Assembly: GCF_050436995.1 (NCBI RefSeq)
Contig: NC_134757.1
Coordinates: forward strand, 5,716,501 to 5,780,500
From: Anticarsia gemmatalis
Taxonomy: Eukaryota > Arthropoda > Insecta > Lepidoptera > Erebidae
DNA length: 64,000 nucleotides
Reading direction: 5' to 3'
The translations under genes were made by a program, and so were the position numbers. Numbering within the stretch: the first letter of the stretch is position 1; every line of letters starts with the position of its first letter. Below are positions 10,801 to 22,800 of this stretch, piece by piece. The notes under the pieces were generated by a model that ran no database searches, was not told the DNA's origin, and was given only the letters and a program-made list of their open reading frames with translations.

Positions 10801-13800
10801 AGATTGATGGCGTCGCAATGGGCAGCCCCGTTGCCCCTGCACTGGCTAATCTCTGGATGGAGCACTTTGAGGAGAAAGCATTGGCACTCGGACCAAAAAC
10901 CATACGGCTTTGGAAAAGATATGTGGACGACATCTTCTGCATTATCCAAGGAGGTCAACAGGAAGTAGATCAATATCTAGAACACCTAAACTCCATTCAC
11001 CCTAAGATGAGGTTCACCTACGAAATGGAGACGGACAGGTCGTTGTCATTCCTAGATGTGAGGGTTGCCGCGAAACCCGATGGATCCTTATCACACTGTG
11101 TTTACCGGAAACCGACACACACAGATAGATACCTGCACGCTACATCACATCACCATCCCCGTCACTTGCAGTCCGTTATGACGTCACTGAAGAACAGAGC
11201 TCATGACCTCTGTGACCCTGAACATGTTGGGAAGGAGTTGGAACATGTTCAGGAGGTACTACGAATGAACGGCTACCACGTAAGTCGACGAAGGAACAGG
11301 ATCACGAAACGGAGTAAACATCCGGAGGTCAACAGACAGCCCGCCTACTTGCCCTACGTCAGAGGAGTGACTGATAAGATCGGGAATGTATTGAAACAAT
11401 ACAGCATCAGCACAGTATTCACGCCGGGGGCAAAAGTCAGCAGCATGGTGGGCACACCGAAGGATGTACTACCGTTTCAAACACCAGGTGTCTACAAGAT
11501 CAACTGCAGCTGCGGTAGTTCCTACATAGGCCAGACTAAGCGGTCGATAGCTGAAAGGGTCAAGGAACATATCGCCGCTGTTAAGAACCGTCAAATCAGC
11601 AAGTCAGCCATTGCGGAACATCTACTCGAAGCAGGAACTAATCACTGGATTGAATTCCATCGCCCTCAAGTCCTCTCCACTGAACGACATTTCTACTCGA
11701 GGATTGTTCGTGAAGCGATCGAAATCAAGAAACATCCAAATTTCAATCGGGAAGACGGCTTCAAATTATCCGCGACGTGGAATCCAGTGATTACTGTTAC
11801 AAAACCTCGCTATGTTTCGCAATCGGTTAGCTCACAGAATAGGGACACGGTTAGTGTAGTGTGTGTTGGCGGTTGGAAAAATCAAAATATGAGGGTGGAT
11901 GGACATTCGTCCGCCTCATATACACGAAGTCCTGTCATCGCTGCTCCAGTCTGCCTGGGACCACGGCGAGTGCAACCTGCGCCGAAACGTTAGGCATTTT
12001 AAGGTAAAATGCGTGTTCGCGTTAATTCCCGTATTTTATTATACATTAAACATGCAACGCGAGAGTTTAAAAGTTAAGATGTAGATATCGTCTCCGTTGT
12101 GCTTGCTTCATTTCATACACGCAATATTTTGCATTCTACGTAGGGAAATTACAGCGTTTTTAATTTAAACCGCTCGGGTTTTCAATCGTTTCTAACGATA
12201 CATTTTTATATATTTCTTTAGATGGTATTTCTATTTGTTTGCAGAGATAAAATTGTTAGGAATCCTGTAAATTAATAAGCTCAAGTCCATAAAACCTTGA
12301 TTATTAAAATTCACGCGGGGCAGTAAGCATAGAGCGTATCGATAAAAAAACGCAAATGAGCGAAAAAAAAATCATGTAAATATAATTATTTGAATAAAAG
12401 ATTAGATGCTACATATATGTTGATACAATTCATAGCTTTAATATAAATAAAACATAACTGACGTACACAGTGAGTAAGGTCTAATGGATTTTATATTAAA
12501 TGTTTATCGTCACAGTACATACATTCAAAGATGGCTTTAGGCGTCTGACTCATGGTAGCTGGGTAGTCAGATAGTCAGATCTATGCCTTTTTAAATACGC
12601 AAGAGAAGCCCTTTGTTTTGTTAAAACTGAGCGAGAAGATATTAACCGTAATCACTTGACAGATTAAAACAAAAAAAATATAAAAAAATTACACCGAATT
12701 CGAAAAAATATATTTGGACATTATTTAGAAACAGTGTTCAAATACAAATGAGTATTTTTATTGGAAATGTCAAAAGCTATAAAAATTATGAAAAGTTAGA
12801 AAACGCGTTATCTTTTTCGTTTTATTAAGATAAGATTACTTCTGCATTCGTTTGTATTTATTACGTCAAGAACATAATATACATTTGCTTATATTTAAAC
12901 GAGAAGTCTTATCTAAGGCCGTGGTTTTAAATACAGAAACATGTTGCACTTGTTTTTATAATTCAAAGATTATTTGCGTATGTACAGCTGTTAGAAGATT
13001 AGGAGACAGGCGTCTATGCGCTCAGTCGGTAAAAGATCAGCGGGATAAGCAACCTAAGCGCAAACGTTCTTTAGAGGGGTGGTCGTATTTTGGTATTAGA
13101 GGTTTCGGGTGTGTATGAAGACGCCTCTGCTCTGGGGGAGTAAAAATTCAGTCTCTAATTATCAATTAAAATAACAACAGGCCTACTTCCGACAGTATCG
13201 AGTCGAAAATTAAAGTTGATTGATTCGGACAAATGTCAAATCATAGTTTTAAATTTCAAACGCTGGTTTAAAGTGAAACTAATAGGATCGTTTGATGTAG
13301 ATTATTTTTATTTTCCACCAGTGTTTGATCACGCGCTAGTTTGAAAGTTACATCTACGATTTGACATTTGTTCGAACCAATCAAATTAGATTTACGAGTC
13401 TATACTGTCGGGAAAAGGCCTGCAAACGTGAAACTGTGTTAAACAACTTTAGCGCTAGAATGACCATTAACCAAACGATGATTGAACGCATAAATAAAAA
13501 AATAAATTTAGATTTTATTACGCTAAGTCTTGTTCGCTTAATGAGATAGAAAAATAGTGTGCGATTATCGGATTAATCAAATCTAATGATCGGTTCAATG
13601 CATCTGTTGTTGCAATTACGCAACCCGTTTTGTAATTACGGACTCGCGAGTCGGTGACATTAAGGGCTTGTTCACATGAAGCGTCTGTTTAGCTAGTCTG
13701 TTAATCACCGTGGAGGTATTACATAAAAAGCTCTGTGCTGGGAAATTATTGTTTAATTATTTTTTGTCCTTTTTTTTAATATTTACTCCTTATAATATCT

Positions 13801-16800
13801 GTGTTCCATATTTAAATATAATTATATTTGTCTATAAAATCTCTGACAGGTTTAGATCAGAAAAAAAAATATTTTGATCAGGATTGTCAAGAAAAGGGTT
13901 CTTGAAAAAACGGGAAATTTTGGAACTACTTTAAAAGCTTACTTTATTTACATAATAAATATTATATAAGGATTGCTGAAAATTACAACTGACGCCGTCA
14001 TATTCTTAGTACAGCCAGCCGTGAACTTCCAGGTCACGTCGCATCTGCAACAAACTAGACGTTCCAAGTCATACAACTAAGTTCAAATACAGATTACTAT
14101 TGCTCTAAACATTTACCGCGGAAATGGCCCCGTCTAAACAAAATTGATATTTAATACCGCAAAAAACGTAATAGCTCACAATTTTAGTTGTGCGATGAAA
14201 AAATAGGAGATTTACGATCGACCGACGAACTTATTCCTTGTGGTATTGGGCAATCACGAGTGCTGTATGAAGTACGGGGCTTCTTGATTACATATTATTA
14301 TTTATTATGGAATGAGATTATACACGTGTGAGTGATATTTGGTTCGTGTGAAATAAGGACACGTATTTCGCGTAGTGTGTTATTACGGTCGTTATGTTTT
14401 ACAAGCCTCCTTTGTTTCATTTATCGGATAGAATACAAAGTGTGGAGTGCTAAAGTACAAATACAGTTTCACAGTAAAGCCAGAGCCGTTAAGCCTTTAA
14501 AGTCGCGTAAGCCACACAATAAGTGTCGCCGTTTACGACTAGCCACGTATTTACGACCCGTAATAGAAATCTGTTAGCCTCGCCCAATGTACAGGAAAAA
14601 CTACTTACAAGCTTCATTTACGTTAATCGTCGCTTTGCATGTCAAAGAAATAAACTACAATAGTTATTTTTTACTGCTCTAGACCAAAACTCACTAATCT
14701 TTTAGTCTGTGGTACAAACCATTGCATACGAAATAAAAATAAAAATGTTTTATTAAAAAACGTGTACGTTGTTCTCACATTCAAAGAAAGGAAGTGAAAA
14801 AAGATATCTGCGCAAAAAGTATGGCAGATTAAATCACTAAATAGCTTAGTAAGTGCATAAGGCACACGAAGGCATGAGCTGAGACAATCCTGAGATGATT
14901 CTAACATTACCTAGTCATGTCGGCACGCAACAACCTGATAGTCATCTCCATCACTACGTGACAGTACAATGCGGTATACCAATACAAAAACACCGTTATA
15001 TCTCACAAAGGGAATGCTTATTTACACTTTCATCGCTTTAGAAATATTAACTTAAAAAACAACCAAAAACTGTGATTTTGAATACGATTTAGTTTAGTAG
15101 TTCAGTGGAGCAATCAATCAAGAAATGTAATCTTGAAATAGAACGTTCAGTAATCTGCCTTCGATCGTTGCCATTCGTTACTCCAATGAATTAGATAGAT
15201 CCGTGAAATAAACGTTTTCATTTACAGTGTAATAAATCGATAATAGCTGGTAACAACATATGAATAACAATTACCTTTGCATTAATTTCAAAGCACTAGA
15301 AATTTTCTGCTTTAGTTAGCAAACTTGCATTTTAAAGTTCCAGTTACTACTCGCTTTCTAGAGAAAATAAATCTCATTTCGAATTAAAATATTCTCGCTT
15401 TTGTCATTTATTTAACTAGACGCCGTAGTGGCGTGGACCTACACCTCACATCGTTAGTGGGAATAGTAATATTTCTCTTTTTTGGCGCGTCTGTAAGCAA
15501 GTCCAGGTTAGCGCATAGCCCATATAAATCAGTGAGGGCACTAAACCTACGGAGCTTAGACTTATGCAAATTAAAAAGGATTGATACTGGGCGTCGGATT
15601 CAAGCTATCGCTAAATCAGTTTTATAGCTTATTATAATTTAGTACTTACTTTATTCAGTGTAGTTTATTGCATACGATGCGTGTATAAGAGGACGGACGG
15701 TATTTATGTCCTATTGTTCCCGCTAATATTACATCTGCATGTCGATTTGAATGCAGTTGACGTGTTTAGTGGGTTTAGTGCCGGTCTGTGGAACTATTGA
15801 ACGTAGGCTGTAAATACTCGTAGTTGTATCGTAATCTATAACTGCTTTTCATTATTCATTCCATAGAACCTAGTGCTTAAAGTATAAATTAAATCTCGCT
15901 TTGACTTATAGTGATTGCAGTAATGTATTCTAAGGGGTGTTTATAAACCATTATGTCCTCGGCTATTGAGACGCTATCGACAATTGTGTGTGGGGAATTG
16001 ATTATCGCCTCTAGTGTGTGTCAAGTTGTTATTTATATCATTTGCATAAAGAAAGGCGTTTGAAATAAAGGTAACTTGATAGCATCGAAAGATTCGATCG
16101 CGGTACTGTAAATGCTTATAAAAAATGATTTTATTCTATTTGAATGTTATTCATCTTGATAAAACATAGTCAATAACCATTCTTCATGTCTTACACATGA
16201 GTTGAAGCGGTTCTACATCTCGTAAGTAATTAAAGAGATAGACGTATCGTTGGACACCGCAAACGAACCGCGAAGTTTATTGTAATCGCCGTGTAATTGC
16301 CAATGGGCCAATAATCTCGACTGACACATTTTCACACATTAACATCTCACACGTGTGTGGGAAAGTTTTTTTGTTTTAGCAAAATAAAGTAATTAATATG
16401 TTTGCCTGTGTTTTAATAACTTTGTGCTTTTAAGTGTTTACTTTTTCTACATATTTCTCGTTTGATAAGCACTGTTAAAAATGTTCGATATCACACAATA
16501 CAATAAATTACTAGCAAAGGAGACTATTATAATGGAATGAAAACGTCTGTCTTTTTTTTACTACCAAACAAATATAAATAATAAATATAAAATAATCTTA
16601 CATGTGTATTTAAAATTGCTTCATGCAATATCATTATTCCTAGTTTTATATTTCACCGCGTGTTTACCCCACTTATTATAGCCAAGCCTTTATATTTCGT
16701 ACATCGTACAGGTATCAAATTAACACCTTTTTTTTAAAATAAATTACTGGCAGCTAACTAGTGTAGTTGTGATAATGATACCACTTATAACACGATTGTT

Positions 16801-19800
16801 GGAATCAGAGAGCTGATGTCAGATGCACCTGACACTCAACGTTCACTTACAAATTGACAATGAGTAATAAGCAGTTGCGATATCGTTGTTCTTTGAAATC
16901 GGATGTGCTCGGGTTATTTCTGTATCGCACTGAATAATTGTGGGATTTTTGATATTGAAATAATTATGTAGTATGACCCGTCATTATTTTGATAAACATA
17001 ACGTAGTCGTAAAATTATCATTCGACTAGCTGACCCGCGCAACTTCGCTTGCGTCACTTAAGATAATCATAATTTTCCCCGTTTTTGTAACATTTTTCAC
17101 TGTTACTCTGCTCCTATTGTTCGTAGCGTGATGATATATAGCCTTCCTCGATAAATGGGCTATCTAACACTGAAATAATTTTTCAAATCGGACCAGTAGT
17201 TCCCGAGATTAGCGCGTTCAAACAAACAAACAAACAAACAAACTCTTCAGCTTTATAATATTAGTATAGATATCGAATCATGAGTCAGGGAAATTCAATA
17301 GCTTTTCCATATAAAAATCAAATGTCGTATAGTTTTTGAAACCGATTATTACATATTTTCTACGTTCAATTTATTTCCTTTCGCTCACCACGGATGGCTT
17401 TAACAATTCTTCACTCCATTCATTGTTTTACAGCGTGCTTCCTTTACATTAAGGATAATGAATACAATGTGCAAATTATACTAAAATATTTTTTTGCCTT
17501 ATTTTTGCATATACATTAACGCTGATCGTTAACAATATTAATAACGTCTAGCCGATAGCAATGCTGTAATTCTAGTCGAATTGGGGCAGCAACCACTATT
17601 GACAAACCGGCAAGCTATTAACAAATTTCGAATGAAAAACTAAACAGCGCTGCTAATGAATTTCTCAAGAACAATTTTTTTAAGTAATTTAAACGTCACA
17701 GGCTTGCTAGCCGATATAGTGCCAGTAGGATAAGGTCGTCGAGTGACAAATACTCTCATGTCTATTGCCAGTTTAAAGTACGTCGGATGTAACACGAGTA
17801 CTAAAGCTGCGCGTACGCATGGCTAATAAAATTTAATGGCCATGTGAATGTCTCTTAATCATAGCCTTCAGTTCACTATTCCAATTATTTAGATTAAAAC
17901 TGAGTACGTAATATATTTTCTATTAATTTAAATGTGAATTGAATCTTATCTCGTTTTTGTAAGATTACTTTTAATTTGACGTTTCTCACGGATGTAGGCA
18001 ATTTAAAATATTATAATTGTCCCTAAGTCCATTTATCTTGCAATCTTTTATAGTCTACATGTGTGGCCCATCACCTTATAGGTAGGTACAAATTTTGATT
18101 TATGGTCAACAGACCATGATGCAATTAAAAATTTAATCTATTTTCAATTGATGCTAGTGTTTTATATACATGACATATGTGATATAATCCCTTTATTAAT
18201 ATACATATAGATTCAATCGTTTAGCCATAAAGGCGTAACACAGATGCCCTTTTCAGTAATAGATTATAGAAGAAGAATCATACTATTGAGTTATAAAATT
18301 ACGGTCATTTGATATCAGACTAAGCAGAGCTTGTCCTATAGTAACCAAAACAAACCTAATTTAAGACCGGGTCAGGCAAGGTCAATTTAGACTACTTTTT
18401 ATTTGATAAAAAGTAGCCTAAATTTGCGTATCATATGATTTTTTGCATATTACCTTAATTATAATCATCCATGCTCAAGCTCACCCGTGCGCGCAAGCTA
18501 GTCTCAATGATGTTTTAAAATATTTACGTTAGTCAGTCGTACAATTGCAATGGCTGTCACGGGTTTGATTCCCGTGTAAATAAACGATTTCCTGCATAGA
18601 TGTGTAACATGATACAGTGGTTCAAGTGTAGACTTGTATGTACATGAAGTTCGTGACTTGTTTGTTTGTCTTTTCTAGGTTTTATCTACAGCCCACACGT
18701 ATTAATATTTAACTATACCTCTACATGTACCACATATTTTATTTACTCAAAATAAAAAAGTTACTAGATACTTATAAAATGCGTTGTGAAGAATTTTAAC
18801 TAAGTACTCGTGAAAAATAATATGAATTTGCATAATTTATTAACCGTGTCATACTACGGCGCAATATTAAGATTGTACAGACAGTTTTTTATAAGTAAAT
18901 TTTACAAAATGTTTAAACTTTTAGACCAAATAATTACAAAATTAAACAGGCCAAAACAGGTAAATTATTGCGACTATTTGAATAAAACTTCCTTAGGGTT
19001 TTTACCATCTAGTTAGCCTGCAATTATTACTGAATAGTGCTAAATTATACCGTAACATACTAATTATAGAATTAGCCACAGCCTTCAGCGTTTAGTTCGC
19101 CTACATTAGACATCAACGCGCTGTATCGAAAGCATGGTAACGAAATAATTAAGATTAGTTCCACAGGTTTCTCTGCTATTATCTCCACCGTACAGAATCT
19201 TTAATATCCGATAACATAGCTGCTAATCAGGTCTTAGATTGTACTAATGTGTTTCAGACGTGATTGGGAAGTATGACATTCATAATCAAAAACTTTAAAA
19301 ATAAAAATTAAATTATCTGTTGGCTTTCTTTTTATATGTTTTGACCGCTCAAAGCAAGATAGGAATAGTTAATGAGGTGTAAAAAGTAATTATGTTTATC
19401 CTAGATTAGGCAATAAATTTAATGAAAAACTAAAACCACATGAAAAAAAATTGTTTAATTCTCGACAATTTAATTGATCAAGGTAACATGTTTCATAAGA
19501 CACGGAAAGGTTAAAAAATATTAATACCCGTAAACGATATACAATCGCGCTTTTCATAATGAACTACAAACATAATAAACATCAAATAATATGAGCTATC
19601 TAAGCAATAAATATTTGACGGAATATGATACGCACTGGCCATAAAATTATGCTCTCAAAGAACCTACATAAATTGTTATAAAAACCGCAACCTTGTAAGT
19701 GCTAAATACAAAATGATGATCGTAATAAATGTTAATATATGACCATTATAATTTTGCGGTGTACGCATCTTTAATTTGTAGCGCACATCTATACTAATCT

Positions 19801-22800
19801 ATACTTAATATTATAAAGCTGAAGAGTTTGTTTGTTTGTTTGTTTGTTTGAACGCGCTAATCTCAGAAACTACGGGTCCGATTTGAAAAATTCTTTCAGT
19901 GTTAGATAGCCCATTTACCGAGGAAGGCTATAGGCTGTATATCATCACGCTACGACCAATAGGGACAGAGTACCAGTAAAAAATGTTATAAAAATGGGGA
20001 TAATTTTGACCCATTCTCTCTTATGTGACGCAAGCGAAGTTGCGCGGGTCAGCTAGTAGAATTATAAAATTAAAACTTTGAAGTTTGTTTGAAAGTTCAA
20101 CAACTTAGTAGAGCCACTTGTTATAAATCCAATTCATAATAAATAATACAGTGTACTTCCGAAATTAGCATAATAATATAAATGGTAAAACAAAATGTAG
20201 CAAAAAGAGTGCGTCGGCCGGGAATCGAACCCGGATCAACTGCTTGGAAGACAACTATGCTGACCATTACACCACCGACGCCTTGAGAAAGTGCTCCAAA
20301 TTACAGATCACTATGCCTGCTTATCTCCTACTTTTTAATAAAAACTGGAATAGGCATACAATTTATTGATGAATAGCGCGATTCTCTACTACTATCGATT
20401 CTCTACAGGCGGTATTGTCGAGTATCGAAAAATTGACATTTAAAATGTACTGCCAAAATAGTTCCCGCGACGTCCGCTAGCGGCGCTGAACAGATTTACA
20501 TAGAATTTTTTTCGACAGCCAGCCAATCGATACTCGACACTATTAGAAAATTGAACTACAGCATTTATAATTATAGTTTGTAATATGATGTATTTTGTGA
20601 ACAGAATCACAAGTGGACGCGGGACTCGTTGCCGCGGGAGTGGCAGCGCGTTGAAGGCACAGACGTCAAGTTGTTTGCCGCGTACTACGATAGACGTACG
20701 GAACAACACTACATAAGGATCCTCGCTACATTTCAAGGTATATAAAACATCATTATACTACTCTAAGTGCCGTTTAGAACTACAAGATAAAAGTCGCTAT
20801 TATCTAACTTCAGAAGGAAATTAACGGAATTACAGTTTATTGTTATCAGGTTTCATGGCGTTGCGGCCTACACAGGTCGTTATCACAACCTTATAATACC
20901 ACCACGCTACCACGTTAATTATTACGTTATATTTCTTCTTTTATCTTCTTGAAAAAGACAGCACTCGCAGTAAGAATCAAATATCATAGAAAGTTCCTAG
21001 TAGCTACCAGGCCATTTAACGATGTATAATATACTATTCATGTTATACTTTAAGTCATAAGAACTCCGACAGCATTCATAATAAAACATAATCATTCAGA
21101 ATCATTCTCTATATTTTCTACAAAACTTTTATCGCCAGCCTTCTACGTATATATGTATCCGCTACTTTATTTAAAAACACCCTTTCATCTTCAGTCTTTA
21201 ACCTTAATGGCAACGCGAAGGAAAGGTCTAATAACGCGTATTATTCAAATTCACCTCGCAGCTCGTAATGTTGGAGTTTCTCTGCAACATTGTATACTAA
21301 AGCATTGAAAATTAACATGAGGCTTTTTCACACTTAATTAGATAAGGCTTTATATTAATAGTGTAGGTTTTTTAATGTTGATGTCTATGTTTAGCCCTTA
21401 TAGGTCCTTATTGCTATTTTTGAGAAGAAATATTTGGAAATATAAATATTAATTTATGCATTCTTATATATTAGAAATTTTCTCTGGTCTCTACCTATCT
21501 CTATGGGAAAAGGCGTAATTTTATGTATATGTCTATATTCGGAGTATTATTTAATTAAAGACTTTATATTTATTATAACGTTGAATTTCGGAAAATCTAA
21601 AACAATTAATATAACTTTGATATGTGATGATTGTCTATTCGTTTTGCATCTTGAAAAGTATTTGTACCAATCAGATTGTAAATTCCTACGCATTTATAAG
21701 ATCGTATCTCACACCGAGGCTAGGACAATAAAATCTTTATCCAAGTTTTAATTTTATAGAGAAATTTAATCAGCAATTAAGTTGTATTTGTGTGTCGGGT
21801 GCGCACGCGCCGCCGCGAGCACAACTTCGACCAGACTACATAGTCTACACACGGACCTAATTATATTCTTGCAACATCCCTAACTATTTCACATCGTAAC
21901 ATTTATTCCCTTTAAACATATCCCTGCGAAATATCCAAACACCAATCGTTACATCGCATAAAAAAGAGATTACGCGCATAAAATTTTATAACATAAGCAT
22001 TCATGCATGAAAATGTCGGACACGAAATTTATTTAACCCGCCCTGTACGTTCTCACCCTGGGCGTTTCATTTATTTTTCTTTTAGCAAACTATATTTTAT
22101 ACCGTTAAACTGCCGTCGGTTATGTAAAATGCACGAAAACCAAATAAGCATACAAATTACTCCAAAAAATTCACAAACAACAAAATTCTTAAAAGCAACT
22201 TTATTATCCCGTCCATATCTCCAGAAATATTTAAGTAAACAAAATAATCTCGTCAATAAAGACATCAGGGAAATCTCAAGTACTGATAAACCGACGCCAT
22301 AATTACTGGGGTCGTGATAGCCGATCGCCAGTTCGTATTTTCTCCGCGTACAAAACAACAAGGAGCCGTTTGCGTCTTAATCAACAGGACTCTTTTATTT
22401 TGTGTATTCGGACCACCAATAAGTCACGTACGAGGTCTCATTAAAGTAGCGCTAGTATTATGTACATTAAAAGTATTTTCGTAACACTTTTAAAATGTTT
22501 TAACTAACAAAAGAAGCGTGGACGGAAAGTGGTCCGGGGCGACACCGCGCGAGAGCCGATAAGCTCACACTCATTTGTCACAGGAGGCGAGCGTACGCGT
22601 CGTGTAAATTCCTTCCCGGCCGAGATAAACCCACCCAACTCCTATGTTGTGGTGAGGAATGAGAGACGGATTAAACACTGGCCCTTCCCGAGCCTTTCGC
22701 TTTTGTGTTTTGTATTTGGTTTGGAAAGATTGTTTGTCGATTTTATGGCTTCAGCTCCCTTTTAAGGATTAAATAAACGCATCTTTAGATTTCATGTGCT

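Larger units (their letters stand above)
9811..12090 (+). mobile_element. Penelope-like retroelement (PLE) with inverted flanking arm and 14-bp target duplication
   Basis: A 14-bp direct repeat, AGATGTAGATATCG, flanks the insertion at 9811-9824 and 12077-12090. Inside it lie 562-bp inverted arms, 9823-10384 and 11470-12031. The segment between carries reverse transcriptase and the right arm carries a GIY-YIG endonuclease. An inverted partial copy of the 3' end placed upstream is a known arrangement for PLEs. About 45 bp of unique tail (12032-12076) separate the right arm from the right target repeat. The element is truncated at its 5' side, because the N-terminal part of the RT protein is missing. 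It lies in sense in intron 1 of the GT92 gene. The near identity of the arms and the intact target duplication point to a recent insertion. Confidence 0.9.
12091..20604. other. Rest of GT92 intron 1
   Basis: AT-rich intronic DNA without recognisable host exons. The items that can be named are listed separately: a MITE-like element (13178-13422), Helitron copies (17036-17270 and 19788-20056), a SINE fragment (18301-18346), a hairpin (18384-18424) and the tRNA-Gly gene (20210-20281). Confidence 0.5.

Noticed and set aside
11930..12000. Hammerhead ribozyme in the PLE arm
   Set aside because: CGAAACGTTAGG resembles half of the hammerhead core known from PLEs, but no CUGANGA box is found at the right place upstream (CTGGGACCA stands there).
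18550..18590. tRNA-like B box (CACGGGTTTGATTCCCGTG)
   Set aside because: Only a T-arm-like hairpin is present; no acceptor stem, D arm or anticodon arm can be built. It may be a SINE relic.
22529..22765. 78-codon open frame in GT92 intron 2
   Set aside because: No motif, and GT92 exon 2 and exon 3 already join in phase without it.
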